Source: Cephalotus follicularis
Lineage: Eukaryota > Streptophyta > Magnoliopsida > Oxalidales > Cephalotaceae
DNA: 64,000 nucleotides
NCBI GenBank assembly: GCA_001972305.1
Contig: BDDD01002689.1
Span: forward strand, 248,001-312,000
Reading direction: 5' to 3'
Below, piece by piece: positions 21,929-33,817 of this stretch. Both the position numbers and the translations under genes were made by a program. The stretch's first letter is position 1. Every line of letters starts with the position of its first letter. The notes beneath the pieces are model-generated. The model was given only the letters and a program-made list of their open reading frames with translations. It did no database searches and was not told the origin of the DNA.

Positions 21929-23578
21929 ATCCCAAATCATCCTTAGTTGAATTTGTGCTATGAATGATGTACTGATTGAAAGTTTAATTTAAAGGATTTG
22001 TTGTTTGGGTTAAACTTGATATTCACAGTTCCTTAATGAATTAGTTTATGAAATTGGATTTCATTGATAATTAATCTTGGAGATTATGTTAAATTGAGTT
22101 TTGAACATGTTTTGGAAACCTACATGGTGTAGAATATGGCTCTAATTTGTCTGGAAATGACTGGCATTGAATTTACCTAATGTTCAAAACCATGACGATG
22201 TTTTCATTATGTGCGCCGATGCCTTGTCTTAGCATCGACGCTTATTCAATTTTTGTAATTTTCGCGCCTTAGAGGTGAGCGTCGACGCCTTTTGGGAAGC
22301 GTCGACGCTTTATTTTTAAAAAAAACATTATATTTTTAATAAAATTGGATTTTATACATTGTGGCACTTAGAAGATCAAAATCATTGCTTGATTTATGGG
22401 AGTTTAACCAATATTGACAATCCTTAAATTAAATTCTATAATTAGTTATTATTTATGGCATGCGTTATTTTGTAGTTTTATTATATTGGATATAATATAT
22501 GTCTTGTGCACAATGGATGGCCCTAAACGGACATTGACCTAGTTTATGGTTTTCTATGTGTAATGGATGTTATTTATTTATTATTTTAAAGGTCTGTAAT
22601 TAGGTGCCTGTGTGCACCATTTATTTTTCCTTTCTTTTGTTATTTTTCCCTGTAATTTTAAATGTATTTTTCCTTTCGAAAATGTAATGTTCTTTTTGTA
22701 AAAGAAGACCTTGTAAGGAAAGATGGAGGAAAGGAGAAATGGAGTACAAGATTTTTGAAGGCAAAGTATGCATGGTATTTGTTGTAATAAATAGTTTTGA
22801 CCTAGTAGTGATTTTGGGCTCAAGTCACTACTAATAATGTCCTTGCCAATCCATTGACATATTTTAGAAATATGTCCAAGGTGCATAAGATACACGTCTT
22901 GCATACTAAGACGTAATTAATTGCAATTGGCTAACACAACCAATGAATTAATTAATGTCTCAGTAATTAAAATTTGAGACCGCAAATTCCCTCACCTTAA
23001 TAATAAGTCTTAACGTAGGAACCCATGGAGTGGTTCCCTGTGGCCTTCCACAATTTTCGTTGAGTAGTGTTCCTAGGTTGTTGGTTTGTCATGCCCTAGT
23101 TGAGGCTGATAACTTGGGGATATTATGTCAACGTTGGTGTTGGGCACAGCAAAGGGTGACTATGTTTTAGCACTTGGACACGCCTACGTGTGGGTGTTAA
23201 AACTAGTGCATTCCAATGAAAATTGTGGGTACTTGACTTATCAAGATTCTAATGGTTTGTCATGCCCAAGTTGAGGCCATATTGAATCTAAGGCCGAATA
23301 CTATGATTGGATCTTGTATTGGATACAAATTGGCAAGAAAGCCTACCCATTGGATATATTATAGTTTGTCATGCCCTAGCTGAGGCTATAATATGATTGC
23401 AATGGATTCCAATCCCCACTAGGAAGTTAGACTTCTCGAGTTCCATATGGGGGTATGGGATACGATTAGAATAGTGGGAGGAACCATAAGCACTAAAGAC
23501 CAAGTGTTATGGTTGTCATATATTAAAATTGGAATAAATGCTAACTCATGCTTATATTTCCTTATCTAGGTTGCAAGA
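21929..23578 (+). other. Copia 5' leader (noncoding)
   Basis: About 1.65 kb between primer site and gag start with no credible frame. 22200-22310 has a few GCGTCGACGC-like dyads. 22990-23500 is the part conserved in the older copy at 11860-12360 and contains three hairpins (23072-23395). The 3' end, TTTCCTTATCTAGGTTGCAAGA just before the gag ATG, resembles a pyrimidine tract plus AG, so a splice acceptor at the leader end is possible. Confidence 0.7.
23072..23395 (+). other. Three leader hairpins with a near-constant 21-nt loop
   Basis: Hairpins at 23072-23118 (13 consecutive pairs including wobbles), 23244-23289 (eleven to twelve pairs with one bulge and one mismatch) and 23355-23395 (ten pairs, one wobble). 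Loops begin TTTGTCATGCCC and end TGAGG, and differ at only two of 21 positions among the three copies. Stem sequences are unrelated to each other yet each is self-complementary, as expected of an RNA structure under selection. Function is unknown; packaging, dimerisation or translation control are possibilities. Confidence 0.7.
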
Positions 23579-24470
23579 ATGGCTTTATCAAATGCAATGT
23601 CCCGTATACTTGAGACAAACAAACTTCAGGGGCCCAACTTCAACGATTGGCACCGTAACCTCAATATCGTCCTTATGGCCAATAAAAGATCCCCCTTCAC
23701 TGGGTGAAGATCCGACCGAAGAGAGTGAGAGACTAGCCAAGTGGATAGAGGATGACGATCAGGCTAGATGTCTTGCCCTTCTCGGGATGACACCTGAGCT
23801 TCAGCGTCATAATGAAAAGATTGAGATCTTATCTGCTATGCTACTCCACCTCCAGGAGATGTATGGAGCTGAGTCTAAAACTCAAAGGTTCAATCTATCA
23901 CGCAAAATCTTTAAGGCTCAGATGCAAGAGGGAGCTTCAGTCCATGAGCATGGATGAAGATGATAGACATGATTGAGCAGCTGGCTCAATTAGGGTTTGT
24001 CATGGACCATGATCTATATGTAGATCTTATTCTGACGTCCCTTCATAAGTCGTTCCCACAGTTTTGGTGAACCTTCACATGAACAAGATAGAGGTTACTC
24101 TATCTCAGCTGATTTCTATGTTGAGGACGGCTGAGGTCGATTTTGACTCTGGGAAGTCAAAAACTCACTCCCTACTTCTTCCTTCTTCTAGGTCTGCCTA
24201 AGGAAAGGGCAATGCCTCGTCTTCCTGTAAAGGGAAGGGCGTGCTCATGCCTGTCAATACAAAAGGCAAGGGTAAGAAGAAGCAAAAGAAGAAGAATGGG
24301 AGGCTTGGAGCTAATAGGAGTGTTGCCAAAGATCATATGAAGAATTTAGCTGCTGAAGGTGCTTGTTTCCAGTGCGGTAAGACCAGGCACTGGAAAAAGG
24401 ATTGTTGTGATGCTGTTGCTGCTGTCTCTGCAGATAACCGGCATGGTGCGAGTACATCAGGTATGTTCAT
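23579..24470 (+). pseudogene. Copia gag (broken)
   Basis: The ATG at 23579 opens a frame typical of Copia gag (SRILETNKLQGPNFNDWHRN, then IVLMANK). A frameshift then moves the gag to the frame reading EESERLAKWIEDDDQARCLA and EMYGAESKTQRFNLSRKIF. A further shift near 23945 leads into MIDMIEQLAQLGFVMDHDL, and another frame from 24241 carries the zinc knuckle CFQCGKTRHWKKDC (about 24364-24405; C-x2-C-x4-H-x4-C, normally GH where this has RH). Gag would form the virus-like particle and bind element RNA through the knuckle. At least three frame disruptions make it non-functional. Confidence 0.85.
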
Positions 24471-25917
24471 GATTATACTTAATCTAGCTTTGAATAGTAG
24501 TTCTTCATGGGTATTAGATACTGTATGTGGAACTAACCTTTGCAATTCATTGCATGGACTAAGAAAAGTTAGAAAGCTTGGAGCTGGAGACCTAGACTGG
24601 AGGCTTGGTGATGGATCTAGGATCATTACTCAAGCTATTAGAATTTGTGATGTGAATTTATGTAATGGTTATGTATTGACGTTGGATCCTTGTTATTTTG
24701 TGATGAATATTGTACAGAATATTATAAGTGTTTCTCACTTATGTGGTATGGGCTTAGAGCTTAAATTCCAAGACATTGGATGTTATATATATTCAAACAA
24801 TGTTTGTGTTGGTAATGGTGTTATCAACAATGGATTATATGTCTTAAATACTTCACAATCAAATATCTTGTCCATTGAGCAAAGTAATAATAAGGAAAGA
24901 CAAAGAGAAACAGAGCTAAATAAAACCTATACTTGGCATTGTAGACTTGGTCATCTTAGTGATGCTAGGCTATCACAGTTGGTTAAGGATGATCTCCTTG
25001 ATATCCAGGACTTAGAGTCCTATCGATCTTATGAATCCTGTTTATTGGGAAAGATGACCAAATCACCATTCTCTGGTCAAGGAGAAAGGGATATGGACTT
25101 ACTGGGCTTAGTCCATACTGACGTATGTGGTCCTATGTCAATCGGTGCGCGAGGTGGTTATATCTACTTCATAACTTTTACCGATGATTTATCTAGGTAT
25201 GATTATGTGTATCTGATGAAATACAAGTCAGAATCCTTTGAGAAATTTAAGGAGTTTAGACTTGAAGTAGAAAAATAGACAGGTAAATCGATTAAACTAC
25301 TTCGGTCGGACCAAGGTGGTGAATACTTGTCAACTAAATTATTAGGTTATCTTAGAGATAATGAAATTCTATCTCAGTGGACTCCTCCGGGAACACCACA
25401 GCATAATGGTGTGTCCGAAAGGAGGAATTGGACTTTGTTAGACATGGTTCGATCGATGTCATTTACAGACCTTCCTACCTATCTCTGGGGTTGTGCCCTA
25501 GATACAACTGCTTAAATCTTGATGCAGATTCCTTCAAAATTTGTGCCTTCTACTCCATACCAGGTATGGTTAGGAAGGAAACCCAGCCTAATCAATTTGA
25601 AGGTTTGGGGCTATCCGGCTTATGTCAAGAGGCTTGACTCAGATAAGCTAGAAGCGCGGTCAGACCGTTGCATGTTTGTGGGGTATCTTAAAGAAACTAA
25701 AGGATACTATTTCTACCACCCGAGCGAACAAAAGATATTTGTTTCGCAAAATGTTTTGTTCCTAGAGAAGGAATACCTTCTTGAAGGAAACAGTGGGAGT
25801 AAGATGGAACTCAAGGAGTTGCCACAGGTAGAAACCACACAGGAGATGGAGGAGTTGGAGGTTAGACCCTCAACAGACACAGCTGAGATTGGATCTCAGG
25901 CTGAGAATGGTTCTTAG
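24471..25917 (+). pseudogene. Copia protease and integrase (broken)
   Basis: Continues the frame from 24241. The protease site reads SSWVLDTVCGTN; the usual Asp-Thr-Gly is DTV, so the catalytic triplet is damaged. The pre-integrase zinc region (WHCRLGHLSDARL, CLLGKMTKSPFS) leads to the integrase core: VHTDVCGP, RSDQGGEY and VSERRNW, with 35 residues between the second Asp and the Glu (D-D-35-E). In-frame stops are at 25276 (TAG, before TGKSIKLLRSD), 25513 (TAA) and 25915 (TAG). Apart from the stops the reading frame is continuous, so these are point mutations rather than rearrangements. Confidence 0.9.
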
Positions 25918-27608
25918 TTAGGCAGAGCTCCTTTGAGGAGATCAGACAGAATCCCATTATCACCTGAGAGGTATGGTTTCCTCATTGATGGTACTGATGA
26001 GATAAATGTCACTGAAGATGACAAGCCTGCCAGCTATCTAGAGGCAGTGCAAGGCACTGAATCTTAAGCGTGGCTAGGAGGCATGAAATCCGAAATGGAT
26101 TCCATGTACTCCAACCAAGTTTGGAATTTGGTTGAAGCACCAGAAGTCATAGTGCCTATTGGCTGCAAATGGATCTTCAAGAAGAAGATGAATGCAGATG
26201 GAAAAATCTCGATTAGTGGCAAAAGGGTATAGGCAACGACATGGAGTCGACTATACTGAAACTTTCTCACTTGTCGCCATGCTTAATCCATTAGGATCTT
26301 GCTTGCTATTGCCACTCATTATGATTATGAGATATGGCAAATGGATGTGAAGACGGCATTCTTAAATGGGCATCTTGAAGAGGATATTTATATGTCCCAA
26401 CCTGAGGGATTTACATCTTTCGAGCACCCGCACATGGTGTGCAAGCTCGAACGATCCATTTATGGACTAAATCAAGCATCTCGTAGCTGGAATCTACGTT
26501 TTGATGAAGCAGTCAAAGCTTTTGACTTCGTTAAAAATGTAGATGAGCCCTGTGTTTATTGAAAGCAAGAGGGTCCTAGTATCACTTTGTTAGTGCTAGA
26601 TGTAGATGACATCCTACTCATTGGGAATGATGTAGGGAACTTAAAGTCTGCAAAGATATGGCTAACTAAGAATTTTTCCATGAAAGATTTGGGAGTAGCA
26701 ACCTATATAGTGGGTATTAGGATCTTCAGGGATAGATCCAATAGGTTGCTTGGGCTTTCCCAAAGCAAGTACATCAGCAAGGTGCTGAAAGGTTTAGCAT
26801 GGAGAATTCCAAGAGAGGCCTATTGCCAATAGGCGAAGGAATTCATCTTTCTCAAAAGATGTCTCTTCAGACATCTGAAGAGAGAGAACACATGAGTCGG
26901 ATACCTTATGCTTCAACAGTAGGGTCGATCATGTATGCCATGTTATGTACTAGGCCTGATGTCGCACTTGCCCTGGTTATGGCAAGTTGTTTTCAGTCTG
27001 ATCCCAGTGTGAAGCACTAGGAAGTGGTCAAGGGAATCCTGAAGTACTTTAGGAGGACTCAGGATATGTTTTTGATCTATGGAAAAGATAGTGAGCTTAA
27101 ATTGGAGGGCTTTACAGACTCCAGATTTGATAGTGATCTGAATGATCACAAATCTGTCTCTGGGTATGTTTTTGTACTTAATTGTGGAGCTGTGAGCTAG
27201 CGTAGTTCAAAGCAAGGGACTATTGCAGATTCCACCACAGAAGCCGAGTACATAGCAGCCTCAGATGCCGCCAAGGAAGGTGTATGGATGCACAAGTTCA
27301 TTACTGAACTAGGAGTTGTTCCATCCATTATTAGTCCAGTTGTAGTATACTACGATAATAATGGGGCTGTAGCACAAGCCAAGGAACCGCGGTCTCACCA
27401 GCGATCCAAACACATCAAGCGGCGGTATCATTTGATCCAAGAGTTTATTGGGAGGGGAGATATACAACTAGAGAGGGTCTCCTCAGAGGAGAACAGAGCA
27501 GATCCACTGACCAAGGCAATGGGCACCAAGGCTCTAGAGCATCATCGTGGGACGATGGGTCTAGGCTATAGGAGTTCATGGGTTGAGGGTCAAGTGGGAG
27601 ATTGTTAG
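25918..27608 (+). pseudogene. Copia reverse transcriptase and RNase H (broken)
   Basis: RT motifs: GCKWIFKKKMNADGK, a frameshift and stops at 26220-26290, then IWQMDVKTAFLNGHLEEDIY, KLERSIYGLNQASRSWNLRF, and VDDILLIGND (26605 region; the usual YVDD reads DVDD). RNase H: EGFTDSRFDSDLNDHKSVSG, STTEAEYIAASDAAKEGVWM, VVYYDNNGAVAQAKEP, SKHIKRRYHLIQEF. Several more stops and shifts (26560, 26830, 27018, 27198). The frame ends at 27608, a few bases inside the 3' LTR. It is related to but clearly different from the SIRE RT at 57847-59325. Confidence 0.9.
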
Positions 27609-29833
27609 ATATAGTGACCCGACAAGCCATTAGATGGGTTGTCATATTATATCTTATCTTGTATGAAACAATATTATTCCTTGTATATATGATATAAGCT
27701 AATTCGTTATGGCTATATCACTTGTGTTTTATCACTCAATTGAAGTAGTTTATTATTTACCTGCTTACACTTGTGATGCCCTGACATAAGGTTGGATGCC
27801 TAGCATAGAGGCTGTGAGATTGGTTACCTTATTCCTTATGTCGAATTAGTTCCAAGTCATAGGTTCACTTTGTGAGATTATTGAACCGAATAGACTTGCG
27901 CGTATGTTGCCTACTCATGGTATTGGAGGATGGATTCTCTCACTATCATCTGTGTTGAACACTAGGGCAAATACGGGGTGCGCGCTGGGAGCGTGTACAC
28001 TGAACATGAACCGCGTAGGATACACTATTTGGATAGTTGCTATTCTTGTGTCTGTAGTGACTCCTACTTGTTGCGGTTGTGTATAAGTGATGATCACTTA
28101 GCGAGTTCTCAAACTCGCATGATCCTTAGACCTGAGCGACTGCCCTATATTGTATGGAGACGGCTATGCTTTGATCTCCACCTTACCCAGTCCTTGCGCA
28201 GGGCTGGCAATCGGGTGGTCTTTGGGTATGACAAAATCTATACGAATATAAGTGAGTGCGCAATATGGGATTGTCACACCTGAGCGAATGTGATAGGCTC
28301 TATTATGATCAGATTATACTTTGGACTTATGAAATCCTTGGCCAAGGTTGAGGCAGACTGGAAATTAGATTTCCGAAGAGTTTACCAAAGGTCCCAATAA
28401 TGATTAGATATTTTAGCCATTGAGGTATTGTCAAGGGTTGACACACATCCTTACCCTATACGTCAATCGAGGCCAAGTATGACAAGGGATTATAGTATAT
28501 GTGAACCGACAACTTAGAAAATCTAGGGTTTATGAGGTGTGTAATAAATTATGGAAAAATTAATTAGATTGATTTTTCCATATGGATAATATTAGTTATT
28601 GTTCCGAGAGAATTTAAATTAGTTTAGGACCATTTACAATGGCTAAACCGAACCCTAGGGGTATTTCGATAATTTATGAACACCTCCGGTTTTAACCAAG
28701 ATTTTATAGGGTCCCTGCCCAATAATGATTAGTTCTTTAATATGTTGGACATATGAAGTCTTGGTGTCAAATATTGGTTATGTGGATTTTGCATTTATTG
28801 GAAACACATTTGTTTCATCTTACTTAATCAATATTAGAAGGGATTAAATAAGTTGGACTTATACTCAAAATGCTTTATATACGAGTCAAAGCGTCGACGC
28901 CTTCTGGGAAAGCGTTGGTACATTCCTTTAGACAAAGCGTTGACGCATTCAGGGAAGCGTCGACACTTAAGGCTCATATAGCATTGATGACTTTTGGAAA
29001 TACGTCGACGTTTAGTGCCATGTACTCCATAAGCGTCGACGCTATTGTTGAAAGCGTCGATGCTTAGCGCGGGTTGTACAGCCTGTGCACGATCTCACTT
29101 CATAGGCACGTTTTCTCTCACATCTCCAGCAGTTTTCTCCCATCGATGCACGTTATGGAAACGCGGGGAACATGGCTACAGACTCCCTGGGAGTGAGGAC
29201 CATGATCCCATGTTTGTGGGAAAGTGGGAGAGAGGGATTGTGGGCTAGTGAGAAGCTATTTGTGCAGAAAATGTTTCAGTTTTTTAAGGTTGGTTTTTGC
29301 TGGGCAAAATGAGAAGAGTATTCCCTTTGCACTTAGAGTTTTCCTTCATCTACAAACACCAAGCAAGTTACTTATCTAGGGTAGATTGTTTTTTATTGCA
29401 TTAATCAAACTCAATTTTCCTTTTTATAAGTTTTGAGAGAGAAAAAGAGAGTGCATAAGGAAACTGTTTAGTTTCTTCCTTCTGGTGTGCATCGGCTGGG
29501 AGCCGTAGCTGAACGTTTTGGAGGGCAGTAAAGAAGGAGTCTTCACAAGCTAGTAGCGGCAAAGACGAAGGAGACAACACCCGTCGGTATATCTCCTTGT
29601 CTCCCTCTCTAGTTTCCATGTTTTTGTGTCACCATTACTTGCTATAGTGACACCAATTCAACTCTTGTGTTGATGTGGTGATCCATGTGGCCTGTGGTGA
29701 AGCCATAATGGACTATTTTTTGCTTTTGTTGGGTGTTCTTCCGCTGCATATTTTGTTTTATTTTTTTTTTGTTCTACACCCTTTGCACCTTAGTCCATTT
29801 ATGGCATTTGAATTGGTTATTCCGATTCCATCA
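27603..29833 (+). repeat. 3' LTR of the Copia element
   Basis: 2231 bp, preceded by GGGTCAAGTGGGAGAT (polypurine-like tract). It contains the GTCGAC dyad array at about 28885-29065. It ends CCATCA and is followed by the TSD CTAGT (29834-29838). Confidence 0.95.
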
Positions 29834-30245
29834 CTAGTATGTCATCGATGAAGACCATCACAGACGGATCCAAAAATTCACGGAATATTCTGTTCATCAA
29901 TTCCATAGATATTGCTGGTGCGTTCATTAATCCAAATGACATTATTAAAAACTCAAATAGTTCATATCTTATCCGGAAAGTAGTTTTCGATATATCATCT
30001 TTCTTGACTTTCACTTGATGGTAGCCCGATCGAAGATCAATCTTTGAGAAGTATCGAGCATTCTTGATTTGATCAAACGAGTCGTCAATCCTTTGTAGTG
30101 GGTATTTATTCTTGATGGTGACTCGATTCAGTTCTCGATAATCTATGCAGAGTCTCATTGTCCCATCTTTCTTCCTTACGAACAGTACCGGTGCAGACCA
30201 TGGTGATACACTCGGCCGAATAAACCCTTTATCCAAAAGTTCAAC
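29834..30245 (-). pseudogene. Chromovirus 1 reverse transcriptase, N-terminal half
   Basis: The minus strand reads [76 protein letters not shown] and VMVFIDDIL, i.e. RT motifs through the catalytic Asp pair. It ends at the Copia 3' TSD and is continued by 19687 downwards. At about 30245 the upstream part is lost where a SIRE-type LTR fragment begins. The frame is open over this piece. Confidence 0.9.
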
Positions 30246-31215
30246 GTAAATGGCTTGGACGTTAACGCAAAAAACAAATGGAGTCAACACCTTGTCTATA
30301 GACATCAATGCCATATCAAGACGTCAACGCAAATGGTGCACATTTCAGACAGTGAGTTTGGACGTTAATGCGAAGATATTATGGAGTCAACTCAAATTAT
30401 ATAAGCGTCAACGCTATGGATGCGCGTCAACATGAATAGAGCTAAAGCTGAAAGAAAGCTTGAAGAGTTAACACAAAGAACCACATAAGTCAACGCATAA
30501 GGGGATAGACGTCAACGCCAATGACAGCTAAACTCAGAATTTGCAAAATTTGAAGGTGCTGAAATGGTGATTCTTTCCCTGAATAGCTCCAACGGCTCTC
30601 TGATCAATCCCTGAACTCTAGCAATGGCTATTTTCTTCTGAAGGCTATAAAAGGAGGCTTAATCCATGAAGAATTAAACAAGCAAGAAAGAGGAAGTCAA
30701 AACAATAAAGAAAAGCATTATAGTCTTCATTTTCAAAGAGTTCTTGTGCTATCTTCAAAGTCTTTCTATTTTGATCCTGATAATTGTTATATATCAGCTT
30801 TGTTTGAAGTTACAAGAACACCACACAAACACTTCATATTCTTTGTGTAACCCAAGGTCATTAGTACCTTACTCAAAGTTAGGATTTAGCTTATGAAAGT
30901 CCGAGTTAGGATTTAGCTCACAAAAATCCAAGTTAGGATTGAACTTGTAAAAATCTGGAGTTACTGTTTGTGATCGGAGGGATTACATTCTAGTGGAACC
31001 TCAAGCACGGCTTGGGAGAGTGGACGTAGGTACGGTTTGCCGAACCACTATAAAAAATGTTTGCACCTTCTATCTCTTAATCTTTTAATTATTTGCAAGT
31101 TATTTTATTGCTTATATTTGTTTAAAGTAACTTGATTAAATATTTGTTTGCATTTGATAATTTTAAAAGACCGCCACCCCCCCCCCCTCGGTTGCTTTTG
31201 TGGATAGTTCTCTTC
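30246..31215 (+). mobile_element. 5'-truncated SIRE-type LTR
   Basis: Starts directly in a GTCAACGC dyad array (30255-30520), then GGCTATAAAAGGAGG (TATA-like, about 30643), an R-like region, and the phrase AGTGGACGTAGGTACGGTTTGCCGAACCACTATA. That phrase also marks the SIRE LTRs at 54270 and 62450. It ends near a run of C (31180-31190), matching the CACCCCCCCTC end of SIRE LTRs. No internal region follows. The LTR start is missing. Confidence 0.7.
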
Positions 31216-31326
31216 ATGGTTGCTTTTAAAATATCTTTTAATTACGGCTGCTAGCTCAAGGTCATGCACTGGATAGTTCTGTTCATGTTTCCTGATCTTC
31301 CTAGAAATCAAAACACATCTCAATTA
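31216..31326 (-). pseudogene. RNase H scrap of a chromovirus
   Basis: The minus strand reads SRKIRKHEQNYPVHDLELAA, the conserved RNase H stretch of Tekay-type elements. It may be the continuation of chromovirus 2, whose pol stops in the preceding RNase H codons at 42579, on the other side of the Athila insertion. That is inference. A second partial copy of 'gaagagaactatcca' lies next to it. Confidence 0.55.
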
Positions 31327-32347
31327 AGGAGCTTTCACTTTTTTTTCTATTTATTCCACAATATATAAAACAATCAAGATATGCATCCTTAGTAACATAA
31401 AATCCAAGTTCAGAGTCAGACAAAGAACTTTAGCACTTACACACATTTTCTTTCTTTTCTTTTTCTCTTTTATTCATTCCTCCACTACTTTTCCATCTGA
31501 ATTGTCATGGATGGAACAAACACCAGACAATCAAAGTACTAAGTAGCTTCAGATTTTACCAACTTAAATTCGTGCAATCTCTTGATTTATTAAGCTTTCT
31601 ATAGGACCCATATAGCGAGCTTTCGACCAGTTACTCTCAAACCAGTTGGCTTTAAGGAACTAGGTGTAAAACACCCCTAAGGCTTAATTACTCGAATCAA
31701 ATAGGCTACGAACCAAGACTGAATTCAAAGAGGTAAAATAAACATTATTATTCTTCTTTTTTTTCTTTTTTTTATATGCAAGAACATTAATTCATTGTCT
31801 TCCTCATTACTAAGATTTATGAAATTTCGAACACACTCAAGATCAATCTTTTTATTCTTTTTCATTTATTTTCTCGCATAAACTCCTACATTGAGATGCA
31901 TTCTTTTTCTTTTACTTGATTTTTTTTTATTTCTCCTATGAGATTTCTATTATTTCTAAGTATATCAACATTTATTCGTACTTTCAAAATTAAGATGAAC
32001 TTTGGTACTAAACCCCCTCATACTTAAATTATTGCATTTTCCTCAATGAAATAAAGAACAATTGAAAATATTCATGAATGAACAATAAGAAATATGAAGC
32101 AATACAATAAAATAAAAACAATAGGGTCGGGTTTACCGGATATGATCATGGAATCTCGTAAAGAAGCTCATGCAAGTCCATAGCTTCTTCCATCGATACA
32201 CGAAACTTACCTACAAAACTATGAAAAACATAAAACTTAAAAGAAACAAAAACTTAAAAGAAATGAAATGCATAAATAAAATAGTGGGTTGCCTCCCACT
32301 AAGTGCTTTGCTTTAACGTCTTTGGCTAGACGCAGCAAATGTGGACA
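31327..32347 (-). other. Athila 3' noncoding region
   Basis: Between the integrase end and the lost 3' LTR. It includes the AGTGGGAGGCAACCCACTAT inverted motif at about 32283-32302 typical of the post-pol region of this group, and A/T-rich sequence. No env-like frame is seen. Confidence 0.6.
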
Positions 32348-33817
32348 TCACAAAGGAGTGTAGACAGGATCAATCAAGTCAACAGACTCAATGATCTGTC
32401 CATCAGTAATTCCATCCATATAAGGTTTTAAACGTTGTCCATTGACTTTAAATGTGGATCCATTGGTTGGGTTCATGACAGTCACAGCACCATGAGGGAA
32501 TACTTCAGTAACAATGAAGGGGCCATCCCAGAGGGATCGAAGTTTACCTGGAAACAAGCATAACTTAGAGTTAAATAGCCAAACTTTCTGATTAGGTTCA
32601 AAGGATTTCCTAACAATATGCTTATCATGAAATTCCTTAGTCCTATCCTTGTAAGTCCGTGCACTCTCATACACACTGTGTCGCCACTCGTCGAGCTCTA
32701 AAAGCTGCATAGCACAGTTGGAACCGGCAGTTTTTATGTCAAAATTGAATTGCTTTGCAGCCGATAACGCACGATGTTCCAACTCAACAGGCAAATGACA
32801 AGCTTTCCCAAACATAAGACGGTATGGTGACATGCCAATAGGAGTCTTATATGTTGTCCTATAGGCCCATAAAGCGTCATCGAGTCTCAATGACCAATCT
32901 TTCCTATCCGGCCTAACAGTTTTTTCTAGTATTCTCTTAAGCTCCCTATTGGATACCTCTACTTTCCCGCTAGTCTGTGGATGGTATGGAGTGGCAATCT
33001 TATGTTTTATAGTGTATTTCATTAAGAGCACGCCTACGTTCCAGTGTTTAAAATGTGAACCATCATCACTGATAATGGCTCTAGAAAAACCAAAACAGCT
33101 GAAAATGTGGCTTTGCACGAATTTAATCACTACCTTATGATCATTTGTTCTAGTGGCCTAAGCTTCTACCCATTTAGAAACACAATCTACCACAACTAAA
33201 ATATACTCATTACCAAAAGACAACGGAAAAGGTCTCATAAAGTCTATACCCCAAATGTCGAATATCTCAACAACTAAAATAGGGCTGAGGGGCATCATGT
33301 ATCTACGCGACATATTTTCTACTTTTTGGCAATTAACACAAGTGCGGCAAAACTCATAAGCATCTTTAAACAATGTAGACCAGTAGAAATCGCTTTGCAA
33401 AACTTTGGTAGCTATTTTCTTCCTACTAAAATGTCCTCCACAAGCAAGAGAGTGACAAAAAGCAAGAATATTGTTGAACTCACTCTCCAAAACACAACGA
33501 CGGATAATCTGATCGGAACAGTACCGAAATAATTCAGGATCCCCCCAAATGTAGAACTTAAGTTGAGAAAAAAATCTATCTTTTTCTTGCTTACCCCAAC
33601 CATCAGGAAGCTTTTCAATAGCTAAGTAATTCACTATGTGCGCAAACCACGGAGAAGGTTTATGAGAGATTACAAAAAGATGTTCATCGGGTAATGAATC
33701 TCCAACTAATTCCATGGATGGGGGAGAGCCAAATAAAATTCTAGACAAATGGTCAGCTACGACATTCTCAGATCCTTTCTTATCATGGATTTCTAAGTCA
33801 AATTCTTGTAAGAGCAA
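32348..33817 (-). pseudogene. Athila integrase region (one stop)
   Basis: Right to left: RNase H tail ([19 protein letters not shown]), zinc-binding H-H-C-C region ([27 protein letters not shown]), first catalytic Asp in [11 protein letters not shown], second in IISDDGSHF, then [20 protein letters not shown] with the Glu 35 residues after the Asp. The C-terminal part reads [20 protein letters not shown] and [15 protein letters not shown]. The core is well preserved; a stop separates SKWVEA (33158) from the next open piece (33130). Ends at 32348. Would insert the element cDNA. Confidence 0.9.

Larger units (their letters stand above)
19688..29833 (+). mobile_element. Complete Ty1/copia element with TSD CTAGT
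   Basis: LTRs at 19688-21915 and 27603-29833 both start TGTTAGATATAGTGACC and end GATTCCATCA. The five bases before the element (19683-19687) and after it (29834-29838) are CTAGT. The insertion splits chromovirus 1 RT; removing it and one CTAGT restores the frame three codons after the aspartate pair. The internal region holds a degenerate initiator-Met primer site, a long structured leader (21929-23578), gag, protease, integrase, RT and RNase H in Copia order, and a purine-rich tract just before the 3' LTR. Long 2.2-kb LTRs suggest an Angela/Tork-type lineage, tentatively. All coding parts are interrupted, so it is not autonomous. Confidence 0.95.
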
